A stretch of 64,000 bases of DNA from Blastopirellula marina (GCF_002967715.1 NZ_PUIA01000038.1:62001-126000), one strand, 5' to 3'; counted from the stretch's first letter, positions 43,364 to 53,009 are shown. The notes: generated by a model not told the origin, from the letters alone. Translations and numbers: made by a program.

Positions 43364-45406
43364 CTATTCCGGTCGAACAGGCAGATACTGAAAGCTGTTT
43401 GCTTTGTCGATCCACTGCTTCTGGCCATAGACGCCGACGTCGTCTGTTCTGAATGCGCGAAAACCAAGCTTGGTCGCAGGTGAGTCTGCCGCAAGGGTGA
43501 AGTTGAACTTCTCGGCATCGGCAAAATTGGGGTCCGCAATGATCGACCCGGTTTCGTGCCCCAGCGATTGCCACTCTTTGAGCGATTTGCCTTCAAAGGT
43601 GACCGGCCTGCCAGAGGCATCGAAGTAACAGTTGTTGGAACTGTCGTGCTTGATCTTGCTCCACTGGCCGTGCAGTAGTTCCCCTTGATCGTAATAGACG
43701 ATGTTCCGCTCAAGGACGAACGACCGATGTGGTTCGACGCGTGTTGCTTGCAATTGATAGAGCTGAGCGAATGCCAGGATGTTGTTGCGAACGATGTTGT
43801 CTTGGCCGTAGTGCTGATGAAACCCGCCGGTCTTGGTACGGTAGACGAGGTTGTCCTCGAAGAGGATTCCGCTGCTCCCTTCGTCGGTGTACATCCCCCA
43901 GCCGCCATAGCTGTAGGCATGAATGTCGTGGAAGATGTTGCCACGGACGACCGTACCTTCCGAAGGACCAAGCGTGTAGATGCCTCCCATATCGCTCAGC
44001 ACGCCGTAGCCCAGATGATGGACATGGTTCTTGGCAATGGTGTTTCGCTTTGCGAAGCTTTCGTCGTAGCCCCACCGCCAGCCGACCGAGATGCCGGTGT
44101 AGAAGTAGTCGGCGATCTCGTTATGGGTAACGCGATTATCAGGACTATGGCCAATCCACAGACCGACGGCACACGGGAAAATTCGTCCGCCGCGATTGAG
44201 GATATTGTTATCGATGGTGATGTGATCGGTCTGTTGTTTTGGATCGCGGCGCATGCTAGTTTCGCCGATTCGTACGCCGCCGGCACCACAATCGTGAACC
44301 CAGGTTCGCGTGAGCGTGCAGTGCTGGCATCCCTGGCGAAACCAGATGCCGTAGATGCCGACGTGGCCGATCTCGCAGTCGGCGATGGTGACATGCCGGG
44401 CACCATCGAGCAAAACGGCGGCCTCAATGGGAGAAGCGGCCTGGCTGGGCTCGAAGCCACCTTTAGGCGTCGTCCAGCGTGCGTGCAAGAAACGCAGACC
44501 GCGCAGTTCAACGTGCTGAACTAACTGATCCGCGTCAGGTTTACCGCGCACGATCAGCAGCTTCTCAAGCCGCGGCACAATCATCTGCATTTGCGATGGA
44601 TCTTCTCCTGCTCGTGGGAAGTAGCGAATGACACCGTCGGTGCCCGCATGCCACTCGCCAGGTGTATCGAGGGCCGCGGCGAAGTTTTCGAGGCGGATCT
44701 GGGTTTTCTCGTCGAGGGGATTCCACCCCTTCATCTTTCGCCCGAAGGTCACCATCGCGTGCTGCTCTGACTGAAGCTGATCGAGATGCCGCCGCGTGTT
44801 GTCCCATTTGTGAAAGGCCAACAGCTGAACCTGAGGCAGTTCTTCGGGCATGATATTGGCAAGTGTGGCCGCGTAATCTTGGCCCGTTAGATGAAGCGTT
44901 TGCTTGGTGGGTCCTTTCGCAGGAGCGTCTTCCGTTACGCTGGTCAGGGTGTACAGCCCCTCGTCTGGTTCGCGGGCCAGCGTGGTTGGCTGCTCGCCGG
45001 CGATCAGTTGTTCGGGAAGAGGTGTGCGAAGCTCGGTGGGGAGAGTGGCCAGCCAGAACTTGCCCTCCTGCTTCCAGCCAGAAACGACGCTTCCTCCGGA
45101 GAAGATCGGGGTGGCCCCTTCCATCGCTCGGTAGAGGATGGGGCGCTCTTGCGTGCCGCTATCTTCCGGCGTCAGCTCAAAGGGAGATGCCAGGAGATAC
45201 GTCCCATCGGCAACCCAAACGGTGTGGGCTTCATCCTGAGCATGATTGCGAATGGCATCGCGAGCCCTGGCAAGTGTCGCGAATGGAGCGGTCTGGGTGC
45301 CGGCAGCTTCATCGCTGCCGCCAGGGGCGATATACCAATCGGCGGCTGTGGCAGGCACAACAAGAAACAGGAGCAGCCAGAGCGGCGCAAAGCGATGCAG
45401 CTTCAT
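43364..45406 (-). CDS. Secreted right-handed beta-helix protein, GH141-like
   Basis: A protein of about 680 residues with a signal peptide (LWLLLFLVVPATAADW). It begins with the YIAPGGSDEAAGTQTAPFATLARARDAIR entry of right-handed beta-helix carbohydrate enzymes, then has repeated coils (VTIADCEIGHVGIYGIWF, ITIDNNILNRGGRIF, NTIAKNHVHHLGYGVLSDMGGIYTLG). The arrangement resembles GH141 enzymes (xylanase or fucosidase), but the catalytic residues cannot be placed with certainty. The longer frame to 45439 adds 11 residues ahead of the signal peptide; ATG 45406 is preferred. Its 3' end converges with the AhpD gene. Confidence 0.75.
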   Translation of the reverse strand: MKLHRFAPLWLLLFLVVPATAADWYIAPGGSDEAAGTQTAPFATLARARDAIRNHAQDEAHTVWVADGTYLLASPFELTPEDSGTQERPILYRAMEGATPIFSGGSVVSGWKQEGKFWLATLPTELRTPLPEQLIAGEQPTTLAREPDEGLYTLTSVTEDAPAKGPTKQTLHLTGQDYAATLANIMPEELPQVQLLAFHKWDNTRRHLDQLQSEQHAMVTFGRKMKGWNPLDEKTQIRLENFAAALDTPGEWHAGTDGVIRYFPRAGEDPSQMQMIVPRLEKLLIVRGKPDADQLVQHVELRGLRFLHARWTTPKGGFEPSQAASPIEAAVLLDGARHVTIADCEIGHVGIYGIWFRQGCQHCTLTRTWVHDCGAGGVRIGETSMRRDPKQQTDHITIDNNILNRGGRIFPCAVGLWIGHSPDNRVTHNEIADYFYTGISVGWRWGYDESFAKRNTIAKNHVHHLGYGVLSDMGGIYTLGPSEGTVVRGNIFHDIHAYSYGGWGMYTDEGSSGILFEDNLVYRTKTGGFHQHYGQDNIVRNNILAFAQLYQLQATRVEPHRSFVLERNIVYYDQGELLHGQWSKIKHDSSNNCYFDASGRPVTFEGKSLKEWQSLGHETGSIIADPNFADAEKFNFTLAADSPATKLGFRAFRTDDVGVYGQKQWIDKANSFQYLPVRPE

Positions 45407-45539
45407 GGGACCAGTCCGTAGTTGGGCAGGAATCGTCAAGGCGGGAAGTTGGAGGGATATTCCCTATGATAGAACAACATCGCCGAAAGACCAAACCCCG
45501 GGCAGCACGACTAGGGGTAAGGTCTGGATATGAGAGTTC

Positions 45540-47354
45540 CTATCGGGAGGTTACCTGTTCGAGTCGCAGTTTGGCCTCGTCGAGCATGTTAGAGCCCCAC
45601 GGCTTGTCTTGAAGCAGTTGGATCACACCTCGATAAATGCGCTCGGCTTGGACAGGATCGTCCGAAGAAATTCGCTGGGCATAGTCGAGTCGCTCGCGAA
45701 TGGAAATCGTTTGCTGCTTGCTCTGGCTGGCAATGGCCGTATTGAGTTGCTTGAAACGTCGTTCTGCCAGAACCAGGCAGCGGGCAACATCCCCTTGCTG
45801 GGCATCGGATGGGCCGTAGGTCATGATCAATGCATGCAATTTGTCGCGCGCGGCGACAGGGTCGTACTCGTTCGTTTTCATCGCATCCAGGTAGATCTGT
45901 TCAACCGGGTGCATGCCCTGGTTGATTCTCCCCATCGAGGCGGCCAGGCGATAACGATTCTCTTGTCGGCGAAGATTTAATTCTTCTTTGAGTTGGGCGA
46001 CATATTCCGAGCGGGGATCTTCCGGAAAGCGTTCCAGGAAGTCGTCCATCTGTTCGGTGACTTCGGCCAGGTTCCCGTCGTTTGCGCTCAATTCGATCGA
46101 GCGATAAACCTGATCCGCGTCGGGTTTTTGCGGGGCAATGAACATCACGGTCACGACCACGCCCAGTGCGATCAACAGGCCGCCGATCTGAAGGTAGTTA
46201 ATCCACGCACTGCTCTTTTCGCGACGCGATTCTTCCTCGGACGTTCGCTGGCGCTGCTCGGCAACGGTGGTGAAGCGGGTTTGAGGGGCATCCTTTTTGC
46301 CTCGCTGCGTCACGATCGTTGCGGGGGCCTCAGTGGCTCCGTCGTGGCTCGGCGACTTGCGGTCTCGCCCGCTTTCTTCCTCAGAAAGCTGCATCGTGGG
46401 GGCCTCGGCAAGCTTTCGTGCTTGCGGATCGAGCGTGGGAGCCTCCTCCTCGGCTTCTTTCAATTCGTACTCGTCCCCGGGAGCGGATGGCGCTTTGGTC
46501 GAATGGTCGGCCAGGTGCAAGTCAAAGTCGGTCTCTTCGGGAAGTTCCAGCAAGGCTTCCAGTCGACGGCAAAGGGCCCGTGCCGTCGGGACTCGGTTCT
46601 CCGGATTCTTGTCCAGTAGCTGCGTGATCAATTGACTCAAGTCATTTGGCAGCGCCTCGACCAGGCGATCGATCGGAATCGGTTCGTTGTAGCGAAGCTT
46701 GTCGAGGATCTCGGTCACCGAGTTGCCGCGAAAAGGTGGCTGTCGCGCGAGCATCGCATACATGAGTGCTCCCAGGCTGTAGAGATCGGCCTTGGGAGTG
46801 ACCCCTTCGCCAAAGGCCTGTTCGGGGGCCATGTAGTCGGCGGTACCGACGATACCGCCGGCCATCGTAACGCCAGTGGCACCGAAGAGACGGGCGATCC
46901 CGAAGTCGAGGATCTTCACTTTGTCGTCGCGGGTAATCAACACGTTGGCCGGCTTGATGTCGCGATGGACGATCCCCATGTCGTGGGCCTGACGCAGGCC
47001 AGACGCGATGGCCAAGGCATACCGGACGACGGTTCGCCAGCTTTTGATGGGCGTTTTGACGATCACCTCGGCCAGGCTACGGCCATCGACCAGTTCCATC
47101 GCATAGAACAACTCGCCATCTTCTTCACCAAAACCAAACAGGCGAACGATGTTGGGATGTTTCAACTGTAACAGCGTTTCGATCTCGCGTTGAAACCGTT
47201 CACGCAAGCCTTCGTTATGGGAAAGATGGCTGGGCAGGACTTTGATCGCGGCCTTGTCGCCGGTTCGTTCGTCGATACCACGATAAACTGTCCCCATGCC
47301 ACCACTGCCAATCGTGGCTTCCAGGCGATAGGGGCCCATCTTTTTCTGGTCCAT
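45540..47354 (-). CDS. Ser/Thr protein kinase with single membrane segment
   Basis: A 604-residue protein. The kinase domain (about 9-270) has GSGGMGTVY (about 16-24), AAIKVL (Lys 38), HRDIKPANVLI, DFGIARL and GTADYMAPEQ. A low-complexity acidic linker follows, rich in Glu/Ala/Thr (EAEEEAPTLDPQARKLAEAPTMQ). One membrane segment lies near residue 385-410 (YLQIGGLLIALGVVVTVMFI). The extracytoplasmic C-terminus is about 195 residues and helical, with no recognised sensor. The design is of a PknB-like transmembrane kinase. No adjacent sigma factor or phosphatase is present. Confidence 0.9.
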   Translation of the reverse strand: MDQKKMGPYRLEATIGSGGMGTVYRGIDERTGDKAAIKVLPSHLSHNEGLRERFQREIETLLQLKHPNIVRLFGFGEEDGELFYAMELVDGRSLAEVIVKTPIKSWRTVVRYALAIASGLRQAHDMGIVHRDIKPANVLITRDDKVKILDFGIARLFGATGVTMAGGIVGTADYMAPEQAFGEGVTPKADLYSLGALMYAMLARQPPFRGNSVTEILDKLRYNEPIPIDRLVEALPNDLSQLITQLLDKNPENRVPTARALCRRLEALLELPEETDFDLHLADHSTKAPSAPGDEYELKEAEEEAPTLDPQARKLAEAPTMQLSEEESGRDRKSPSHDGATEAPATIVTQRGKKDAPQTRFTTVAEQRQRTSEEESRREKSSAWINYLQIGGLLIALGVVVTVMFIAPQKPDADQVYRSIELSANDGNLAEVTEQMDDFLERFPEDPRSEYVAQLKEELNLRRQENRYRLAASMGRINQGMHPVEQIYLDAMKTNEYDPVAARDKLHALIMTYGPSDAQQGDVARCLVLAERRFKQLNTAIASQSKQQTISIRERLDYAQRISSDDPVQAERIYRGVIQLLQDKPWGSNMLDEAKLRLEQVTSR

Positions 47355-47419
47355 AACAGTGCTGCTCGCGGTTCGAGAAGTTTAGCTGAGAAAAGGAAGT
47401 GCCAGGGGACGTGTGTTTT

Positions 47420-47448
47420 ATTATAGAAGCATACCCCGCGAACTTCGA
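47420..47448 (-). promoter_or_regulatory. Possible sigma-70-like promoter for the kinase gene
   Basis: On the minus strand TATAAT (47425-47420) has a weak -35-like TCGAAG 17 bp upstream (47448-47443). The kinase ATG lies about 60 bp downstream. The -10 is perfect, the -35 matches only half of TTGACA. Confidence 0.3.
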
Positions 47449-47459
47449 CGACGGCGGCA

Positions 47460-49190
47460 CTATAGCCAGAAACAAATCACGGCCAAGCCCAGGAGGAGTG
47501 TAGCGATACTGTCGCGAACGCTCCACTGGTCGCTCGAGGCATTCCAGCGGACGTGAGAAATTACCGCTCCGGTCGGGCAGGCATACCGGCAGAAGCCCAT
47601 CGGCACGAAGGCCGAGAAAATAAGCCCTCCGATGGCGATCGATAATGAAGCCCAACCCGAAATCGTGGGGACGTACGCATCAAAGGGTTCTAATGCGGCC
47701 AGGTTACCATCGATGACCGAGAAAGCGATGAGAATGCAAACCGCCAACAGCACCGCCGGCACCGCGGATAGGACCAGACGTAGCTTTTTGGGAATCTTCC
47801 AGTTCCATTTCGAGAAACGCAGAATCATCATCTGGGCGGCTCCATGCGGGCACAGGTGATTGCAGTAGACCTGCTTCTTACTGAACAAGGGAACCGCGAA
47901 AGCCGCGATCGCCACGGCGACCAGGCCAACGCACTTCTGCCAGGGAACCGGATGACTGGCCCAGCCGACAAAGAGAGCCATCGAAAGAATGTCCCCGGCG
48001 AAGAAGCCAAGATAAACTATCACGATGAATCCAAAACCGAACTGCACCCACTTCTTGCCGCGCAGATTGGTAAATGCGACGGCCAGGGCCGCGACAATGA
48101 CCAGCAGCGTCACGGCATCTCGCCAGGTGAAAAGGATCGGCGCGTTTGCCAGTGGAGGCTTTTGGGTGGCCTGCATCTCTCGCTGATAGGCCGCCGCGGC
48201 GATCCCAATGGCCTGGGTTGCCGACTGGCTGGTCATGGTGGCCCCTGAAACCCCTTCAATTTCGGCTGCTTTCATGTCGAGCTTGGCGAGCTGATCGAGA
48301 TCGTAACCGGCCAGGTATTCGGGAAAGGACCAGTCTTCGCGAACGTATCGCACGTAGGGGTCGTTGTCGTAACTTTCCCGCAGCGCGGCCGCTTTCAGCT
48401 TGCCTTCCATGTCCATCACCACCAACACGTCGGACGGCCCTTGATAGCCAACGTGCTGATCGGTCTGAGGACTGGTTCGCCAGGCGGTAGCGATTGACCT
48501 ACCGTCGGCATCCACGACATGGAACCAGCCACGTGGCGAACGTTGGGAGATCAACTGTTTCGCCTCTGGCACGATCTCGGCGACTTCTTCGAGTGTGATC
48601 TCCTTCGGAAAACGATAGTTGGGTGGGTCGCTGCCGAGTGTCTTTGTTACCGACTCAATAATGGCCAGGCTCGTTAGCGTGGCTCCCGAGACGGCATCGA
48701 GTTTCGTCTTGCCTCCCAGATCTTCCGGTGATTTTTCGGCAAACTGTTTCAGAAACCAGGTTGCTTTCAGCACGGCGGCCAGGTGTTCCGGCGTATCTTT
48801 GCTGGAAAGGACTTGGACTCCGCGGATTTTGTTGTCGGCATCGACGATGACCAGCGAATTGGTGGGGCCTGAGAAGCCGATGATATTACTGGCGGTGGGC
48901 AGCGTGGTCACGGCCCAGCCGATGCGTTTGCCAGCGGCATCTTGAATGTAGGCCCCTTCGCGATCGGCCGCCGCTACCAGTAAGGTGGCAGCGGGGAGCA
49001 GTGCCTGAACGTCTTCCAGCGAGATCTCGGCCGGGTCGAGCGCGGCCTGGCTTTCGCGTTGGCTATGAAAGCGGATCAGCATCGCAATCGCTGCGATCAG
49101 CGCGAACCGGTATCCATGCAGAAGCAAACGCAGGCCGAAGGACCTGCGTTTCTTGGTTGGTACGTTGGCTGGGCTGATTTCTTCCGCCAT
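47460..49190 (-). CDS. Membrane electron-transfer protein with two FMN-binding domains (NosR/NirI-like)
   Basis: A 576-residue protein. A membrane segment lies at about 21-41. Two FMN-binding domains follow, each with the covalent flavinylation motif: LDAVSGATLTS (Thr about 171) and IEGVSGATMTS (Thr about 318). Then come five or so membrane segments (from about 355) with CNHLCP (about 443-448) and CRYACP (about 534-539), like the cysteines in NapH/NosR-type proteins. The plan implies FMN on the outside of the membrane and a cysteine-bound centre in the membrane part. It starts 9 bp after the secreted FAD oxidoreductase gene (49200-51470) and probably moves electrons to or from it. No flavin transferase (ApbE) gene is visible. 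Confidence 0.85.
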   Translation of the reverse strand: MAEEISPANVPTKKRRSFGLRLLLHGYRFALIAAIAMLIRFHSQRESQAALDPAEISLEDVQALLPAATLLVAAADREGAYIQDAAGKRIGWAVTTLPTASNIIGFSGPTNSLVIVDADNKIRGVQVLSSKDTPEHLAAVLKATWFLKQFAEKSPEDLGGKTKLDAVSGATLTSLAIIESVTKTLGSDPPNYRFPKEITLEEVAEIVPEAKQLISQRSPRGWFHVVDADGRSIATAWRTSPQTDQHVGYQGPSDVLVVMDMEGKLKAAALRESYDNDPYVRYVREDWSFPEYLAGYDLDQLAKLDMKAAEIEGVSGATMTSQSATQAIGIAAAAYQREMQATQKPPLANAPILFTWRDAVTLLVIVAALAVAFTNLRGKKWVQFGFGFIVIVYLGFFAGDILSMALFVGWASHPVPWQKCVGLVAVAIAAFAVPLFSKKQVYCNHLCPHGAAQMMILRFSKWNWKIPKKLRLVLSAVPAVLLAVCILIAFSVIDGNLAALEPFDAYVPTISGWASLSIAIGGLIFSAFVPMGFCRYACPTGAVISHVRWNASSDQWSVRDSIATLLLGLAVICFWL

Positions 49191-49199
49191 GAAGGTGCG

Positions 49200-51470
49200 T
49201 TACTTCCCAGCGACGGGAATCAACTGAATCGCATCAGCGTGGATGTTTCCATCGCCGCGGGATTCAACTTCAACGTACGACTCTTCGCCTGGTTTGATGG
49301 TGAAGATGCCCAGCGAGTAGAAGCCACCGTCGATTGGCGGTTCTTCCTTCATGTTGATCACGGTCGTTTCCCGCGAGGTATCGATTGCCACGACGACGTT
49401 GGCCTTGGCCGTGCGATTTTCGTGCGGCAGGTAAGCGTAGCGAATCTCGTAGTTACCCGCCTTTTCGACTTTGATGGGGAAACGAATCTTGGCACCCTTT
49501 TCACCGGCGTAGAGATACCCGTGATTTACGTATCCCTTCAGGCCGGTTCCTTCAGTCCACTTGCCGGTCTTCTCAGCGTCGCGATCGTCGATGACGATAC
49601 CGGCCAGCTTGGTGGGGTTGATACCCGAAGGGGGACCGTAAGGGGAAGTCGGCAGAAGGTTCGCTGGCATTTCAATCTCGGCATCAACGGTCTCTCGGCG
49701 AGCCTGACCAGGCAGGTTGAGCAGCGTGTCCATTTCGTCCCAGTGCTCTTCGTACACCTGGCGTGGCGAGCAGTCGTAGATCTTGCAGAGTGAGGCGGCC
49801 TTGCCGACAACTTCACCCATCATGCCGCAGGTCTTCATCACGCGAACGGTACCCAACGCTTCGTGGGTGACGCTGATGCAGCGTCCGGCCATGAACAGGT
49901 TCGGAACATTCTTCGAGTAGAAGCAGCGGTAAGGAACGGGGTAGCCATACGATCGATCGACACGCTGATCGTGCACGGCAATCGAAATGAACGGGTTGTC
50001 GGGGAACTTGTCGGCGAACTCCTTCTTGGGGTAATGCAGGTCGATCGACCAGGTGCTCGGCACGCAGCCATCTTTGAAGTCGCGTTTGGCCACAATGTCT
50101 TCTTCGGTCAGAATCACGTCGCCGATCAAGCGGCGTGACTCGCGAGGACCACCGACATAGGCCAGCCAGGTCAGTTCAGCGTTCTTGTGCTTGGAAGCCC
50201 CGTCACGATTCTTCATCGCGTTGAACGCCCCGTAAACGGCTCGCAGGTTCCAGTCGCGGATCGCTTCGGCACCTTGGATTGGGTCTTTATCGAAACCACT
50301 TTCCCAGAACCACTGGCCGTGATGGTCGCGTGGGTAAGGGAAGTCTTTCATCGTCAGGTCGAGCGCCCACGGCGTTTCGGGGAAGGTCGTTTCCTGGTCG
50401 GTTTCATCCCAACGCCACATGTTGCTCATGCCCATGCGACCTTTGTCGGTCTGGTCGTACAGGGCACCTGCCAACGCACCGATCGTGCCATGACCGGTAC
50501 CATCGCAGAACAGAGCGCCTTCAAACTTGCGAACCTGGCTGGTGCGGGTATCGAACGCCGTGATCGAGGCGATCTTGCCGTCCTTCATTTCCAGGTCGTT
50601 AGCGTGGTGATTTAGGAAAAGATCGATGTTCGACTCGGCACGAACGATTTCTTCTTTCTTTTCGTCGCCGAATTCCTCGTAGGTACCAGGGGACTTCTTC
50701 GCTTTGTCGGCGAACTCTTCGACGATCTCACCGATGCGTGGGTATTTACCACGACGAATGTTACCCATCGCCCAGACGCGGACTTCGCTACTTCCGTTAC
50801 CGCCAAGCACCGGGCGGTCTTGAATCAATGCTACTTTGCATCCCATGCGGGCCGCACTGATCGCGGCACCCATGCCGGAATAGCCACCCCCGATCACGAC
50901 CAGGTCGTAAGGGCCTTCGGTCTTAATGTCTTCGGTAATGCCGAGCTGATCTTTACGCCACTTGGCCAGTTGGCTGCCACTGGAAGGTGGAGCGGCATTG
51001 GCGTTGGTGGTGAAGAAGATCGCGTCGCAGCGACCATCAAAGCCGGTCAGGTCCTTGATGCTCAGCGTGACGTCTTTCTTGTCGATGTTGACAACGCCGC
51101 CATCTTGCCAGAACCACTCGGCGCTCTCGGTGCCGAAGGTTTTGTCGAGCGGCTTACCATCGATCGCCACTTGAAACTTGCCAGGTGCGCCCTTGGCATT
51201 CCATTGAGCTACCCAATCTTTCGTGCGAACGAAGACATGGTAACTGCCGGTTTCCGGAAAGGTGACTTCCGTCTTAGCTTCCGCGACCGGCTTGCCAAGG
51301 CCATGGGCCAGCAAGTAGGGAGAGCCCATCTCGTTGATGAACTGGGTATCCAACTGCCAGCCGCCATGGTCGGCAAAGCTTTCCGCTTCGACCAGCAGAT
51401 CGGCAGCCATCAACGAGGAAGACCAGCAACAGAGCAGGGCCGTCAGTGCGGCCGAGAAAATGCTTTTCAT
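49200..51470 (-). CDS. Secreted FAD-dependent oxidoreductase
   Basis: A 756-residue secreted protein with a signal peptide (cleavage near LMA|ADL). An N-terminal carbohydrate-binding-like beta domain (residues about 24-155) precedes the FAD domain, which begins at YDLVVIGGGYSGMGAAISAARMGCKVALI and continues with a typical FAD_oxidored plan (VLGGNGSSEVRVW). A C-terminal beta domain (about 625-756; GYLYAGEKGAKIRFPIKVEKAGNYEIRYAYLP) is also sugar-binding-like. The likely substrate is a carbohydrate or its derivative; the final electron acceptor is inferred to be the flavoprotein encoded next door. No Tat twin-arginine motif is obvious, so export before FAD binding is a question. Confidence 0.85.
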   Translation of the reverse strand: MKSIFSAALTALLCCWSSSLMAADLLVEAESFADHGGWQLDTQFINEMGSPYLLAHGLGKPVAEAKTEVTFPETGSYHVFVRTKDWVAQWNAKGAPGKFQVAIDGKPLDKTFGTESAEWFWQDGGVVNIDKKDVTLSIKDLTGFDGRCDAIFFTTNANAAPPSSGSQLAKWRKDQLGITEDIKTEGPYDLVVIGGGYSGMGAAISAARMGCKVALIQDRPVLGGNGSSEVRVWAMGNIRRGKYPRIGEIVEEFADKAKKSPGTYEEFGDEKKEEIVRAESNIDLFLNHHANDLEMKDGKIASITAFDTRTSQVRKFEGALFCDGTGHGTIGALAGALYDQTDKGRMGMSNMWRWDETDQETTFPETPWALDLTMKDFPYPRDHHGQWFWESGFDKDPIQGAEAIRDWNLRAVYGAFNAMKNRDGASKHKNAELTWLAYVGGPRESRRLIGDVILTEEDIVAKRDFKDGCVPSTWSIDLHYPKKEFADKFPDNPFISIAVHDQRVDRSYGYPVPYRCFYSKNVPNLFMAGRCISVTHEALGTVRVMKTCGMMGEVVGKAASLCKIYDCSPRQVYEEHWDEMDTLLNLPGQARRETVDAEIEMPANLLPTSPYGPPSGINPTKLAGIVIDDRDAEKTGKWTEGTGLKGYVNHGYLYAGEKGAKIRFPIKVEKAGNYEIRYAYLPHENRTAKANVVVAIDTSRETTVINMKEEPPIDGGFYSLGIFTIKPGEESYVEVESRGDGNIHADAIQLIPVAGK

Positions 51471-51553
51471 GCAAGAATCTATATTGGAAAAGGAATGGGG
51501 GCAGGGATGGTGGGTGTAGAAAGAAACTCTACAGACTTTTTAGTTTAACACAT

Positions 51554-51567
51554 TACCCCCGGGGGTA
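51554..51567. promoter_or_regulatory. 14-bp perfect palindrome, possible operator
   Basis: TACCCCCGGGGGTA is fully self-complementary. It lies in the 227-bp divergent region, 84 bp from the FAD-oxidoreductase start and 131 bp before the MarR start. The shape resembles CsoR-family operators (TACCCC...GGGGTA), but no such regulator is in the window. Confidence 0.5.
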
Positions 51568-51664
51568 TGCAAATAGACCGCAGGATGATGTATCGTGCTG
51601 GGAATACCTCTGCGTGGGGGAAGTGGAGGAGGAAATTCAGGGATTCATCTTGCCAGGCAGATGG

Positions 51665-51676
51665 TTTACATGTAAA
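51665..51676. promoter_or_regulatory. MarR operator copy 1 (TTTACATGTAAA)
   Basis: A perfect 12-bp palindrome, 21 bp before the MarR ATG. An identical copy lies at 52204-52215 before the SDR gene. Such paired sites are the expected form of autoregulation by a MarR dimer. Confidence 0.8.
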
Positions 51677-51697
51677 GTAAGTGAGACGGAGAAAGAA

Positions 51698-52180
51698 ATG
51701 ACCCCACGTGGACTAAAAGACGAACTCAAGAAACGCGATCCTTTCGATTCCAAGGAACAAGAAGCGATCCTCAACATTTTGAGGACTAGCGACCTGTTTC
51801 ATAATCGTCTGGGGCGTTTATTGCGGGAGTATGGTCTGACAGGCTCGCAGTACAATGTCCTGCGAATTCTGCGTGGGGAAGGTAAACCGTTGCCTTCGTT
51901 GGAGATCGCAGGCCGACTGATTCAGGTCGTTCCTGCGATCACTGGTCTTATCGATCGATTAGAAAAGCAGGATCTGGTGAGCCGCGTCCGCTGTGAAAAA
52001 GATCGTCGCGTCGTGTACGTGGCCATCACGGATAAGGCTCTCGAGATTCTGGCCCAGATCGATCAGCCTCTGATGGAGATGCACAAGCAACTGATCGGCC
52101 ATCTAAATCAGCAGGAACTTCAACAGCTGATCGAATTGTTGGAAAAGTCACGTGAAGCTGTAACCCGCGAGCCTGAGTAA
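51698..52180 (+). CDS. MarR-family transcriptional regulator
   Basis: A 160-residue winged-helix repressor. The recognition region is LPSLEIAGRLIQVVPAITGLIDRLEKQDLVSRVRCEKDRRVVYVAITDKA, and the N- and C-terminal helices form the dimer. ATG 51698 has a GGAG site; the open frame from 51446 is artefactual. The start lies just after one TTTACATGTAAA palindrome, and the next gene just after a second. It is likely to repress itself and the SDR-pirin-DoxX genes, and to be released by a phenolic or quinone-like ligand. Confidence 0.9.
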   Translation: MTPRGLKDELKKRDPFDSKEQEAILNILRTSDLFHNRLGRLLREYGLTGSQYNVLRILRGEGKPLPSLEIAGRLIQVVPAITGLIDRLEKQDLVSRVRCEKDRRVVYVAITDKALEILAQIDQPLMEMHKQLIGHLNQQELQQLIELLEKSREAVTREPE

Positions 52181-52203
52181 GCATCTCTTTTTTTGTTAAA
52201 TAG

Positions 52204-52215
52204 TTTACATGTAAA
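52204..52215. promoter_or_regulatory. MarR operator copy 2 (TTTACATGTAAA)
   Basis: Identical to the copy before MarR. It lies 24-35 bp after the MarR stop and 38 bp before the SDR start, which suggests a second promoter under MarR control. Confidence 0.8.
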
Positions 52216-52253
52216 TAGTTCACCTGGTGTTTTGTTTTTGAGGAGTTGGACCA

Positions 52254-53009
52254 ATGAGTTTTCAAGACAAGGTCGTACTGATTACTGGCGGAACCTCTGG
52301 CATTGGTGAGGCCGCGGCCGTTCTGTTTGCGGGGCAAGGAGCGAAGGTCGTCGTCGCTGGGCGTCGCGAGCAATTGGGTACCGCCGTTGTCGATCGAATC
52401 AAATCAGCAGGAGGGGAAGCGGTTTTCGTGAAGGCGGATGTCAGCAGCGAGGAAGACGTGAAAAGCCTGGTCGATCAGACCGTCGAGAAGTATGGCCGTA
52501 TCGACATCGCGTTCAACAACGCCGGCGTCGAAGCCGTGGGCATGGTGACTGACTTCTCGGTCGACGACTACCGCAAGGTGTTCGACATCAACGTGCTGGG
52601 TGTGTTTCTCAGCATGAAGTACGAGATCCAGCACATGCTGCAGCAAGGTGGGGGCGTGATCGTCAACACGTCCAGCATTGTCGGGCACGTGGCCATGCCG
52701 GGGGCCAGCATTTACATCGCCTCGAAACATGCCGTCGAAGGGATTACTAAAACGGCTGCGTTGGAATATGCCCAGCAAGGGATTCGTATTAACGCCGTGG
52801 CACCTGGGGCGACAGCGACCGACATGATCGATCGCTTTGCCGGAAAAGAAGGGGCTGAAAGCCGCCAGGCCTTGGCCGCACAACATCCTATGAATCGATT
52901 GGCAACGTCCGAAGAGATTGCCGCGGCGGTGGCGTATCTCGCTTCGGATGGGGCTGCATTTACCAACGGCGTGAGCCTTCCGGTCGATGGCGGTTACCTC
53001 GCCAAGTAA
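52254..53009 (+). CDS. Short-chain dehydrogenase/reductase
   Basis: A 251-residue classical SDR. The cofactor loop is TGGTSGIG, with NNAG in FNNAGVE, the catalytic Ser in NTSSIVG and the Tyr-Lys pair in YIASKHAVEG; the C-terminal PVDGGYLAK is typical. The residue after the second strand (AGRREQ) favours NADP. It has a GAGGAG-like site. It is the second gene of the MarR-SDR-pirin-DoxX operon. Substrate unknown, but an electrophilic carbonyl or quinone is plausible by context. Confidence 0.9.
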   Translation: MSFQDKVVLITGGTSGIGEAAAVLFAGQGAKVVVAGRREQLGTAVVDRIKSAGGEAVFVKADVSSEEDVKSLVDQTVEKYGRIDIAFNNAGVEAVGMVTDFSVDDYRKVFDINVLGVFLSMKYEIQHMLQQGGGVIVNTSSIVGHVAMPGASIYIASKHAVEGITKTAALEYAQQGIRINAVAPGATATDMIDRFAGKEGAESRQALAAQHPMNRLATSEEIAAAVAYLASDGAAFTNGVSLPVDGGYLAK

